Shown one piece after another: positions 52,064 through 61,165 of a stretch of DNA of 64,000 bases. This DNA comes from Diphasiastrum complanatum (taxonomy: Eukaryota; Streptophyta; Lycopodiopsida; Lycopodiales; Lycopodiaceae), in contig CM055098.1 of NCBI GenBank assembly GCA_029204225.1, forward strand, positions 18,693,303 through 18,757,302, in the 5' to 3' direction. Numbering within the stretch: position 1 is the first letter of the stretch; each line of letters opens with the position of its first letter. A program made the position numbers and the translations under genes. The notes beneath the pieces are model-generated. The model worked only from the letters and a program-made list of their open reading frames with translations. It did not search any database and had not been told where the DNA came from.

Positions 52064-53121
52064 CTCCTCAAAAACTAGCTTGGTAAGGTACTAGATCAAC
52101 CAAGGAGTTTGTGAAAATTTTATAGTGGATCCTTTGGTATGCATGTGAAGAAATCAACCAAGGGATCCATCATAGCAGAAACCTCACCAAATCCATGATA
52201 AGATGATTTTGGTTGAAATCATTTGCTAACATCTTTGAAGAGCATTCCACCAATTTGCCAATATATCCATGTGCTTCCTCCATGCTTGATGATGATATTT
52301 GATTTGAAAGTACCACTTGCATGAATATGGCTTCACCATGATGAAAATCAGAGGCTTCCATGCCTCATAAAGATCACAAAGATCATAGAGATCAAGATCA
52401 TAAGATGAGCAAAAGTGTTGATCATCAAAATTAAGCATTCTAGCTTGACTAGTTCACATACTATGAACTATATCCATAATAGATCTAATATTGAAATCAA
52501 ATACAATCTTGATCTTATTGAGGATAAACACTTGCTCAAGGATGTAAGTGTCCTTCAAGGATGATTCACTTAATCTCAAGAGAAGTTTACAAATTGCCTC
52601 AAACCATGTAAAAACATGAATTTTCAAACTATGAGTATCAAACTCATTCTTGCTCTTACTAGATCCAAGATCATACACTTGATGACTCAACCACTTGTTT
52701 CTAAGTAATCTGGAAACATATCTAAGCCATGAATGATGAGTAATATGTCCATACTAGAGGCATCAATCATTACCTCACTCCAACTATGAGATGTAGAAAT
52801 CTCATAAAAGCATGATGGTACATCAAGTAATGAAAGAGAAGCATGAGAGAATATGTTGGAGTGAATACCACCTGGAACTTGCCTCTCTTTAACATGAACT
52901 TTGAGCCACAAAGACTCGGCCTTGCCCCTTGAAGATCCCCTTGAAACCATGTGTTGAGAAGACTCCTCCTCAAGCCTTGGCAAATCTCCATCATACACTT
53001 AGAATTTTGGTAGATTTGAGAATCCTACCATCATCTTCTTGATTGAAATTGGATCCTCCTTACTCCTTATGTGCAAAGGAATATTGGCAAAGAAAATGGA
53101 TCTAAAGATCCCCAAAGTATC
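52064..53121 (-). pseudogene. Element B coding region, C-terminal modules
   Basis: Minus-strand frames (52998-52687; 52690-52454) carry LPRLEEESSQHMVSRGSSRG, CFYEISTSHSWSEVMIDASS and, after a shift, CKLLLRLSESSLKDTYILEQ with VFDFNIRSIMDIVHSM. These are one round of the same module pair seen twice in element C. Upstream (in the minus-strand sense) the coding region is interrupted by element A and continues at 58714-59540. Stops and shifts separate the frames. Confidence 0.6.
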
Positions 53122-53768
53122 TGTGAAAATTGTCAACATTTCCTTGTCTAGTTTTAGGCCAAAATTGCTAAAAATGGCACATAGTTTAGGATCTGACTTT
53201 TCACACGTGTGAAACAGGTCTAGATATTTTTAGTAAGTGTATTTTTTCAGTATGAAGAAGTGTCAAACTTCAAAACGTTCGAAATGAGTCCATTTTCATG
53301 TATTTTGGACATATATGCCAATTTTACCTATATAGGGCATATTTTAGGTAAGGAGGGTCTAGAGAGAGGAGAGAGAGTCATCTCTCTCAGCTATATATAG
53401 CAGGTAGGCCGTGGAGAAACAGGTTGGAGCAGATCCATTGTATTCATTTGCTTAATGAGAGATTTTTCTATTGGGTTCTCCTTCCATTGTTGGCATTGTG
53501 TAGTGATTGAGTTCAAGCTTTGTGTGTATGATCTTAGGTGCTTTCCAAAAGTGGTAGGCTGATGTATTATGGACTGTATAATGCTATTTTGGGCCGCACT
53601 TGATGTTTATGGAAGTTTCCATTTGTGATAAATGCTTTTTGATCAAGTTCTTTGCATTCTAGGTAGCATAGAATGTGTTGCCAATTCCTAGCTTATGTAG
53701 TTTGGAGTGCAAGCATTCAAGCCAATGATCTTGGAGTTTAGATCCACTTAGGATCTGTATTTTTCACA
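53122..53768 (+). repeat. Element A 5' LTR
   Basis: 647 bp. TATATATAG at 53392-53400 follows a GA-rich stretch (53363-53380) and is the likely promoter. TTTCACACGTGTGAAA lies at 53199-53214, upstream of the TATA box. Confidence 0.97.
53199..53214. promoter_or_regulatory. 16-bp perfect palindrome with G-box core in the element A LTR
   Basis: TTTCACACGTGTGAAA lies about 180 bp upstream of the LTR TATA box. The CACGTG core is the G-box bound by plant bZIP and bHLH factors. The same 16 bp occurs at 39421, 41043 and 58125. Confidence 0.5.
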
Positions 53769-53781
53769 TGGTATCAGAGCT
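53769..53781 (+). other. Primer-binding site of element A (iMet)
   Basis: TGGTATCAGAGCT follows the LTR with no gap. It matches the 3' end of initiator tRNA-Met. Confidence 0.95.
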
Positions 53782-54941
53782 GGTTGGCTTCTATTTACAG
53801 TAAGTATTCCATTTTTGGTGATATTTGGATGTTTGATCAAGTTCTAGCATGATTTTGCATTGCTTTGTTGATCAAATCTTACTAACCTTTGTTTTGTGAG
53901 TTGAACTTGTGGATCAAAAGCATATTTCAGGTCTATTGAAGATCAGAGGCTGAAAAGAAACTATTTTGGATCAGATCATAACACCTAATCATTTGTGATT
54001 GTGAGGCTTGTGCATATTCAATACTAACAATGTTCTTTTCAATCCTATTGTTGACAATCTCCATTCTTGGATGAACACTCTCCTTAAGTGGATGAAACTT
54101 CTCCTTAAGTGGATGACAAATGCTCTTTTGAGTGAGTTGTAATTCTCCTAAAGGCTGAGCAAAGCTCCCATTTGGATGAAAGATCCCCTTTTTTGGGTGA
54201 ACATATTGTAAGCTCCATTGTGAAGAGCATATTGTAAAGATTGTCATCAATTTTGGCATAAATTTTGGTGTACTTTGTTGAGCATGTAAGTAACTCTCCT
54301 TATGTAATTTGATTGGAGCATTTGCTGGAAGGTGTTAACCATTATGCAAGTGTGTTTTCAGGTTCTTAACAGGTTGAGGAACATTCTCATGTGAAGTGAT
54401 CTTAGATCTACATCTAAACACCAAGATTTGACAAGATAGTGAAGCTAGTCTTGTGATTCACTAAGTGTGCTCATTCATTCACCTCTAAATCTTGTATTTA
54501 TCACTTGCTGGAGTTTATAAACTTTTAGAAGTGTGGTTTACATGTGGTTTTACAGGTTGAATCAATATCTTAGTGTGTTGATCATATGTTGATCAAGTTT
54601 GTTCATTACTAGGTAATCTTGGCATCCTAGTTTTGGGTATTTTCTAAGAATGCAAGTAACTCTTCACACCATAACTTGATTTGGTCACTTGCTGGAAAGT
54701 TTGAGAGCTTAAGCAAGAGTGTGTTCAGGTTGGTTTGATTTTGTAATCCATTCTTAGTGTGTGCAAAGTGTTGCATGTGTTTCAATCTTCCTTTCTATGC
54801 TTGGAAACCATCTAGGTTCAAGATAGAAGTGTTTTAGGGTCCTAAATCTTCATAGATCTCTTTATCTATCATTTGTTGAGAGAAAAGTGAGTGCTAAGTG
54901 CTTTAGGACAGAACCTAAAAGTTGAAGAAACATTAGAATCA
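53782..54941 (+). repeat. Element A leader with diverged internal repeats
   Basis: No coding frame. CTCCTTAAGTGGATGAA is repeated at 54072 and 54093. A larger unit with TGCAAGTAACTCTYC, (C/T)ATAACTTGATTTGG and ACTTGCTGGAAAG, ending in GTGTGTTYTCAGGTT, occurs near 54285-54375 and 54650-54735; a shorter copy (CACTTGCTGGA...TTTTACAGGTT) lies near 54500-54560. Each copy ends in an acceptor-like AG|GT. Confidence 0.6.
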
Positions 54942-55113
54942 TGGCTTCCAATGGTGGGATCATGCTAGAGTCTAGTGAAAGGTTGAGTTCATCAAACTAC
55001 TCTACTTGGAAAGTGAGGATGGAGTCCTTACTTGAGTTGAATGAACTCATGGACATAGTTGCAGAAATTGAAGAGAGACCTCTCACACTTCAAGAGCAAC
55101 AAACGGTTTGATA
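54942..55113 (+). pseudogene. Element A gag N-terminus, out of frame with the main ORF
   Basis: An ATG at 54942 opens a 57-codon frame that ends at TGA (55113). It begins MASNGGIMLESSERLSSSNY, followed by STWKVRMESLLELNELMDIV, the same N-terminus as gag in D. The conserved gag sequence then continues in the frame of the 991-codon ORF, so one frame change near 55090-55105 separates N-terminus from the rest. Either A carries a single indel, or the change is bypassed by frameshifting. Confidence 0.8.
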
Positions 55114-58034
55114 AGAAGGCCAAAAGGGCTCTTCATATCATTAAAATGAATGTTACAAATGAACTTCTCAAGGAAGTTGGAAAGTGTCAAAGTGCAAGTG
55201 AGGCATGGAATGCCTTAAAGAAGCTCTTTGAATCAAAGTCCACATCTAGGGTATTGACCCTAAGGAGACAAATATTTTCTAGTAGGCAAAGAGAGGGTGA
55301 AAGTGCTCATGCATTTATCTTGAGAGTTAAGTCCCTAAGTGATGATTTAGCATGCATTGATGAGAACATAAAAGATGGTGAAATAGTCCAAGTTATGTTG
55401 AATGGTTTGCTAAATGAACATGCTAACCTTGTGCAAAGTTTTGCCATTCAAAGAGTCTTGCCAAGTGTGGTTGACTTGCAAGAAATCTTATTGGCTGAAG
55501 AACATAGGTTGCAATCAAAGCTTGATGGTGCATCCTTGCAAGGTGGAGGTGAAGAGGCTTTCTTCACAAAAGGCAAATTCAAGGGCAAAGGTAAAGGCAA
55601 AGGGAAATGGTCCAAAGGTGGTAACTTTGATCATGATGATCACTCTTCCTCTTCCTCTTCTACTAAGAACAATAAGTCAAAGTTCAAGTGCTTTTATTGT
55701 GGGATAAAAGGACATTTTGCAAATGAATGCCATAAGAAACAAAATGCTAGATCTAGGTTGAGATCTAATGTACTTCTTGGAGATGATAATTGTTGTGCTA
55801 ACTTGGCAAGCTTTGGTGAATCTATGGTCAATTTTTTGGATCCATTGGATCTTGAAGATGCACTAGTGTTACCTACTAGTCATATGGAGTCATGTGGAGC
55901 TAAATTAGCATCATGTTTGTACTCTTCTACTCATGGACTTCCAAGGCTTGGTGGTTCTTCAATGGTGCTAGATGGCAAGTGCAAAAATGGAAAAGGTAAG
56001 GAAGGAGCTAACTTCATCAATGGAGTTGATGAAGATTCTTCTTTGGAAGTGATTGTTGCTAATGACTTGTTTGTTCATATGGAAAAAGATGGAGATGCTA
56101 AGTGTCATTCTTTGCAAGAAGATGGTTGTTCTTCTAATTCTTTTCATATTGATGTATGTAATCATGTGGGAAAAGATGATGGTGCTTTGAGCATGCTTGA
56201 AGGAAATGGTTCTTTTACATCTTTTTGTGATAAAGTCATTTGTGCAACAAGTGGTGTCACATTTCTTCATAAAAAGAGTAGATCAAAGGTTTCTATCATG
56301 AGACTTGGTGAGGGAGATCACAAGTCAAAAGGAAGAGAAGTATGTGAAGTGTTCAAAGTAGGATGTACTTTGAATGATGTTTTTATGAACGATAGTGAGG
56401 AAGAATCATTATCATATGACTCATTACCTAAATCATTGAGTAGAAGTTCATGTTTGAAAAGAGAGAGTACTTCAATCACTCTTATGTTGAAGGTACTAAG
56501 GATTCTTTTCTTGGCTTCTAATATTCAAGAGTCTTCTACTTCTTATGGTGCAACTATCAAGAGGGAGGTTTCTAACTTTTGTGGTGCTAGCATTAAGAGG
56601 GAGTCTTGTGAAGGAAAGGGCAATGGAAGAGTGGTTCTTGGGAAGATCCAAAGCATGGATCTAACATCTCTTCATCAACTCAAAGCATTCTATGATTGTG
56701 GTGGATTGTTCATTCATGGTCAAGATGGCAAAAGGTTGGTTGAAGAAGACTACATGGAGCAACTCAAGTGGCAACTTCTTCAAGGCAAGGGAGATATCAT
56801 TGGTGAGCTTATTGAGGTTTGTTATGAACTCAAGAGGGCTGTTTTGATTAGGTTTGATACTCATCTTCACCTACTCTACTTCATGTTAAATGGAAATGTT
56901 GGAATCTATCTTTTGGTTTATGATGGTGGCATTGTTTTCACTAACTATAGTGAAGGGTCAAATTTGAGCATTGATGAGATCTTGTGGGATCTTAATCATG
57001 TGTTTGAGAGGGAGTATCTTCAGAGTTTCAGATCTGAAGATGTTCACATATGCAAGATCTTTGATGTCTTATTGGAAGATCAAGAGGTTGATCTTGGATT
57101 GCTTCATCAACACCAAGAGACAAGTGGCAATTCGAAGCTAGTGAAAAGCATCAAAGAAGAGACAAATGGTCAAGGCATTTTGGATCTGTTTTTACAGGTT
57201 CTTGAAGGTTCAAGTAAGGTCTTTGGAGCTGCAAGGAAGTGTCTTCTTACTCTACCTCACTTGCCTAATCTCATGTATGAACATTGTTATGTCAATGTGT
57301 TGAAATTGTCAAATTTCAATAAAACTAGTTCCATAGTTTTGCATCCTTTGGATCTTGGAGATGGAATAGTTATCATTGCTGGTTTGTATGATCAAGTACA
57401 TGAATTCATTCAGATCTTGAAAGGTATTGAAGTGGTCAATATGTTTTCTTTTGAACAAAGTTCAAGATCTAGTATTCTAGTGTTGGCAAATTGGCAACTT
57501 GTTGACATTGTAGGATCAAGCGTTGTGTGCAAATCTTGTGGAGGTACTTCAAGTATTTCAAGTTCAGGTTTTGGTCATTCAAATGGAGTAGGGAACACAT
57601 CTTTTTGGCATTCATTCACTCAAAGGCTTTCATGGATTGAAGATCTACAAAGGCAAGGTGGTGATGGAAGTTCATTCATGGAGATACATGTTGCATTCAC
57701 TATATGTATAGTGAAATGTGGAGGAGGCATGCAAACACTTGTTGATCACTTTCATTTACAACTTGTTTGCTGCTATTTTACAGAGAAACCAGAGATGGAT
57801 ACATGGAGGAATTCATTAATTGAGATTCTATGTTCTTTTACATGTACCATTTTTATGATTCTATGTAAAATTGATGTAAGAAATAGTGAAGCATCCTATA
57901 TGGACACTATTATCTATATCAATTATGTTGTGTCCTATTTTGTACATATTAGGATCCTTGAGAAGAGATCTATTCTGATGATGGAGATCATTCTTAAGTT
58001 GGAACAAAGTAGTGTTGTAAAACTAGCAAGTTAA
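55059..58034 (+). CDS. Element A long ORF: copia gag with zinc knuckle fused to about 760 residues of unknown sequence
   Basis: 991 codons without a stop. Residues about 22-150 match UBN2 gag (RALHIIKMNVTNELLKEVGK, SASEAWNALKKLFESKSTSR, QSFAIQRVLPSVVDLQEILL). A Gly/Lys-rich stretch (about 168-190) and a Ser run precede a CCHC knuckle, C211-x2-C214-x4-H219-x4-C224. From 230 to the end nothing is recognisable: no D-S/T-G protease, no integrase H-H-C-C, no YVDD. This part has cysteine-rich and serine-rich stretches and short hydrophobic segments near the end (LIEILCSFTCTIFMILC). It shares its last third with element F. The first ATG (55059) lies in a region that is probably out-of-frame read-through; the real gag start is the ATG at 54942 in another frame. 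Confidence 0.8.
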   Translation: MQKLKRDLSHFKSNKRFDKKAKRALHIIKMNVTNELLKEVGKCQSASEAWNALKKLFESKSTSRVLTLRRQIFSSRQREGESAHAFILRVKSLSDDLACIDENIKDGEIVQVMLNGLLNEHANLVQSFAIQRVLPSVVDLQEILLAEEHRLQSKLDGASLQGGGEEAFFTKGKFKGKGKGKGKWSKGGNFDHDDHSSSSSSTKNNKSKFKCFYCGIKGHFANECHKKQNARSRLRSNVLLGDDNCCANLASFGESMVNFLDPLDLEDALVLPTSHMESCGAKLASCLYSSTHGLPRLGGSSMVLDGKCKNGKGKEGANFINGVDEDSSLEVIVANDLFVHMEKDGDAKCHSLQEDGCSSNSFHIDVCNHVGKDDGALSMLEGNGSFTSFCDKVICATSGVTFLHKKSRSKVSIMRLGEGDHKSKGREVCEVFKVGCTLNDVFMNDSEEESLSYDSLPKSLSRSSCLKRESTSITLMLKVLRILFLASNIQESSTSYGATIKREVSNFCGASIKRESCEGKGNGRVVLGKIQSMDLTSLHQLKAFYDCGGLFIHGQDGKRLVEEDYMEQLKWQLLQGKGDIIGELIEVCYELKRAVLIRFDTHLHLLYFMLNGNVGIYLLVYDGGIVFTNYSEGSNLSIDEILWDLNHVFEREYLQSFRSEDVHICKIFDVLLEDQEVDLGLLHQHQETSGNSKLVKSIKEETNGQGILDLFLQVLEGSSKVFGAARKCLLTLPHLPNLMYEHCYVNVLKLSNFNKTSSIVLHPLDLGDGIVIIAGLYDQVHEFIQILKGIEVVNMFSFEQSSRSSILVLANWQLVDIVGSSVVCKSCGGTSSISSSGFGHSNGVGNTSFWHSFTQRLSWIEDLQRQGGDGSSFMEIHVAFTICIVKCGGGMQTLVDHFHLQLVCCYFTEKPEMDTWRNSLIEILCSFTCTIFMILCKIDVRNSEASYMDTIIYINYVVSYFVHIRILEKRSILMMEIILKLEQSSVVKLAS

Positions 58035-58037
58035 GTT

Positions 58038-58047
58038 GAAGAGGGAG
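58038..58047 (+). other. Polypurine tract of element A
   Basis: GAAGAGGGAG directly precedes the right LTR. The same bases precede the LTR of element F. Confidence 0.85.
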
Positions 58048-58694
58048 TGTGAAAATTGTCAACATTTCCTTGTCTAGTTTTAGGCCAAAATTGCTAAAAA
58101 TGGCACATAGTTTAGGATCTGACTTTTCACACGTGTGAAACAGGTCTATATATTTTTAGTAAGTGTATTTTTTCAGTATGAAGAAGTGTCAAACTTCAAA
58201 ACGTTCGAAATGAGTCCATTTTCATGTATTTTGGACATATATGCCAATTTTACCTATATAGGGCATATTTTAGGTAAGGAGGGTCTAGAGAGAGGAGAGA
58301 GAGTCATCTCTCTCAGCTATATATAGCAGGTAGGCCGTGGAGAAACAGGTTGGAGCAGATCCATTGTATTCATTTGCTTAATGAGAGATTTTTCTATTGG
58401 GTTCTCCTTCCATTGTTGGCATTGTGTAGTGATTGAGTTCAAGCTTTGTGTGTATGATCTTAGGTGCTTTCCAAAAGTGGTAGGCTGATGTATTATGGAC
58501 TGTATAATGCTATTTTGGGCCGCACTTGATGTTTATGGAAGTTTCCATTTGTGATAAATGCTTTTTGATCAAGTTCTTTGCATTCTAGGTAGCATAGAAT
58601 GTGTTGCCAATTCCTAGCTTATGTAGTTTGGAGTGCAAGCATTCAAGCCAATGATCTTGGAGTTTAGATCCACTTAGGATCTGTATTTTTCACA
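58048..58694 (+). repeat. Element A 3' LTR
   Basis: 647 bp, practically identical to the left LTR. It holds the second copy of TTTCACACGTGTGAAA at 58125-58140 and TATATATAG near 58319. Confidence 0.97.
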
Positions 58695-58699
58695 GTATC

Positions 58700-59545
58700 A
58701 ACTATTGAAATCTTCATATCAAGCACTTTTGATAAGAGGTACCTCCAATTGAAGTCTTCTTCAAGCAAGAAGTCATACGAAATAGCACTATCTTTGCTTC
58801 TACATGATGAAATGGAATCATCAAATGAACAAGATAAAATTGATGAGAAGTAGACCTCCTTGGCAATAACTCTCCATGTGTTTTTTCCAAAGCACTATCT
58901 TCATGAGCTTCACCATCTTGGAACATAGATTGAGGTAGATCACTTGCCTCCTCCTTGAGATGATCCAAGCTCCTCTTGGCCACACTTCCACAAGGATTAG
59001 CATCAATTTTGAAAAGCTTACCACAACTAATCCCTCTTGCTACCTTATCATCATTTCTCTTCTTGAAACAATTCGAAGCAAAATGCCCCTTCTTACCACA
59101 AAGGAAGCACTTCTTGTTGGATTTGCAACTTGTTGATGTTTGTGAGGACTCTTCATCACTCTCCTCCTTTGACTTGTCCTTCATGAAATGTTGATGTTGC
59201 TCTTTGTCCCTTCCTCTTGGCTTGTCCTTTGTGAAGTATGCTTTCACCTTTCCACCATAGATGGATTTCAATGTGTCCCAGGCCTCCTTGGATGTGGGGC
59301 ATGAGCCAATATCACACAACAATTCATTTGAAACATTTATCTTTATGATATGTAGATCCATCCTAGCTCTCGTTTTATACTTTTGGACCTATTGGAGCTC
59401 TTGAGGCTCCTCCTCAAGTCCTAGCACAATCTTCATCACATCTTGGAGCACCAAAATGGACTCCATTCTAGCCTTCCAAATAGAATAGTTGGAAGTAAAT
59501 AGTCTCTCACTAGATTTCAATAGAAAGAAACCCATAAATGCCATG
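58700..59545 (-). pseudogene. Element B gag and zinc knuckle, interrupted
   Basis: Minus-strand frame 59361-58714 (215 codons) encodes MDLHIIKINVSNELLCDIGS and TSKEAWDTLKSIYGGKVKAY, a Lys/Asp/Glu-rich stretch and CFLCGKKGHFASNCFKKR, a perfect C-x2-C-x4-H-x4-C knuckle, then a Ser/Asp-rich tail. Farther upstream (59545-59370) the residues SSERLFTSNYSIWKARMESI give the gag N-terminus, separated by a stop near 59390. Compared with D and A, the UBN2 core after IYGG is deleted, so gag joins directly to the basic linker. The frame continues across the element A insertion at 53121. Confidence 0.7.
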
Positions 59546-60265
59546 TAATAGTGAAGACTCCTTGTGATTTAGACAATAGAATGTTGCTTCGCTCTCACTA
59601 TAGGATCCTTGAAAGGTGTACTACCAACTGCTATGCAAGATCTTGCAACAAAATGTGATGGATCTCACTAGCTCTACCAATCTCTCTCAAACTAGATCAA
59701 CCTCTCATCAATTGATGGAGTATAGGCAAAGTTTGGGTCAAACTATCTTTGGCACGTGTGAAACACTCCAAGAATCCACAAATCACTCAAATACAAGCCA
59801 ATTGTATGGAAGAAAGTGGCTATGACCTCAAAATGATGACTAGATCTCAAATAGATGACATTGGCAAGCCTCTTCTTGAATTTTTTGCTCAAACTAGCAA
59901 GATATGATCAAACCAAATGTGTCCACACAGGTGTAGGTGCCCTACCTAACCCTCTTCAAAAGCTTATAACTTTTGATTGGCTCTACCAAACGGATTGAAA
60001 CAAATTGCTACAAAAACTAGTTTCAAACAAGCTATCTAGCACCAAATTTGGATCTAACTTGGAAGAGAACTTTCCAAATGAATTTAACTGTACTTCACAA
60101 GTGCCTGAGCACTGAATTTTGTACAGTACCTGAAATGATTCAATCATTATGATAATGAACCCTCTTGATCCAAATTTCTTTGAGATAGCATGGGAGATGC
60201 AATCAACACTCTCTAGATCTTGATTTTCATGAAATTTTTGAAACTACGGATCAAAAGCTTAGGTA
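59546..60265 (-). other. Element B leader, non-coding
   Basis: AT-rich DNA between PBS and gag on the minus strand. It contains a GGCACGTGTGAAACA variant of the palindrome near 59752. No frame is supported. Confidence 0.55.
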
Positions 60266-60278
60266 GGCTCTGATACCA
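60266..60278 (-). other. Primer-binding site of element B (iMet)
   Basis: Minus strand TGGTATCAGAGCC abuts the right LTR. Confidence 0.95.
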
Positions 60279-61109
60279 TGTGAAAATTTACACATGCGGG
60301 AATGCCCTAATGTGTGAAATTGATCTCCTAAGCTTGGCTCATGCACTATAGATCACCTATTGATTGAAATCCAAGATCAATGACAAGATCTAAGACAAAA
60401 AGACCATTCTACATGCATTCATTCATTACCAAAAGGTTTTTCACATGTGTGGAAGACTTCATGAAATAAACTAAGTCCCAACAGGCTCCTCTCCTCGGGT
60501 AGAGAGAGAAGATACCATTTTTGGGCTCATCTAGAGAGAGAAGGCAATACAAGCAAAATTGGCAAATCTCCAAATGGACTCAAAAACTCATAGATCTCCC
60601 ATACATTAATGAAGGGAATGAAAGTACATATAGAAACTCATGGAGATCCAAGCTTAATTCCTATTGGACCCCTTAAACATAGCCTCTCTAATCCTATTGG
60701 ATGTGTGATGCAACATCCCTCACTTTTGATTGGACCACCCTTCCAACACATCTCTTTCTTATGATTGGACCCTTTGACTTTCGCCACCACATAGGGTGCA
60801 TCACTCATCAAACCTAAACTTGACATGTGTAAGCAAGCTAACTAGCTCAAGTTACATCACAATTGAATTCTGGCCTAATCATGACAAAACATGTGTACTT
60901 GACCATTTGACTTCTAAAGCCAAAATTGGCCCTATCACCTAGTGACACCAAGTTGCTTGACTAGCAATCTTTATGATACCCCTAAAGTCAACACTATAAA
61001 CTATTTCTAACTATTTTACACATGTGGGAACATTCTCCACACATGTGAAATGTACTCACAAACATAAAATCATAAAATAATTAAGATAGATTTATTACTG
61101 TTTTTCACA
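60279..61109 (-). repeat. Element B right (5') LTR
   Basis: Plus strand TGTGAAAATTTACAC to CTGTTTTTCACA, 831 bp. On the minus strand a TATA-like CTATATGTAC lies near 60630. It pairs with 51246-52063. Confidence 0.92.
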
Positions 61110-61165
61110 GATGGGTCATTACTCAAAGTGAAAAAACCAAAGTTTTCTAAAAGGAAAAGGAACAC
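61110..61165 (+). pseudogene. P3 continuation after element B
   Basis: After the GATGG duplicate the frame reads on as SLLKVKKPKFSKRKRNTK and then stops. This joins the P3 frame ending SLDG at 51245. Only 18 codons remain. Confidence 0.6.

Larger units (their letters stand above)
53117..58699 (+). mobile_element. Element A: young, complete non-autonomous copia-derived LTR retrotransposon
   Basis: Left LTR 53122-53768 and right LTR 58048-58694 are both 647 bp and begin TGTGAAAATTG and end TTTTTCACA. By eye they differ at one site (AGATAT against ATATAT near 53219/58145). GTATC flanks both sides (53117-53121 and 58695-58699). The iMet PBS TGGTATCAGAGC is at 53769 and a purine tract GAAGAGGGAG at 58038-58047. 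The 4.3-kb interior has a leader of 1.2 kb and one long frame with gag and unknown sequence. It is inserted in the coding region of element B. Confidence 0.97.
51241..61114 (-). mobile_element. Element B: complete minus-strand copia-derived element with nested element A
   Basis: Two LTRs, 51246-52063 (818 bp) and 60279-61109 (831 bp), flank an interior that includes the whole of element A (53122-58694). The flanking pentamers are GATGG at 51241-51245 and GATGG at 61110-61114, a perfect target duplication. The iMet PBS is on the minus strand beside the right LTR. Without A, B is about 4.3 kb and codes only for gag with a zinc knuckle and unknown modules. Confidence 0.9.
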
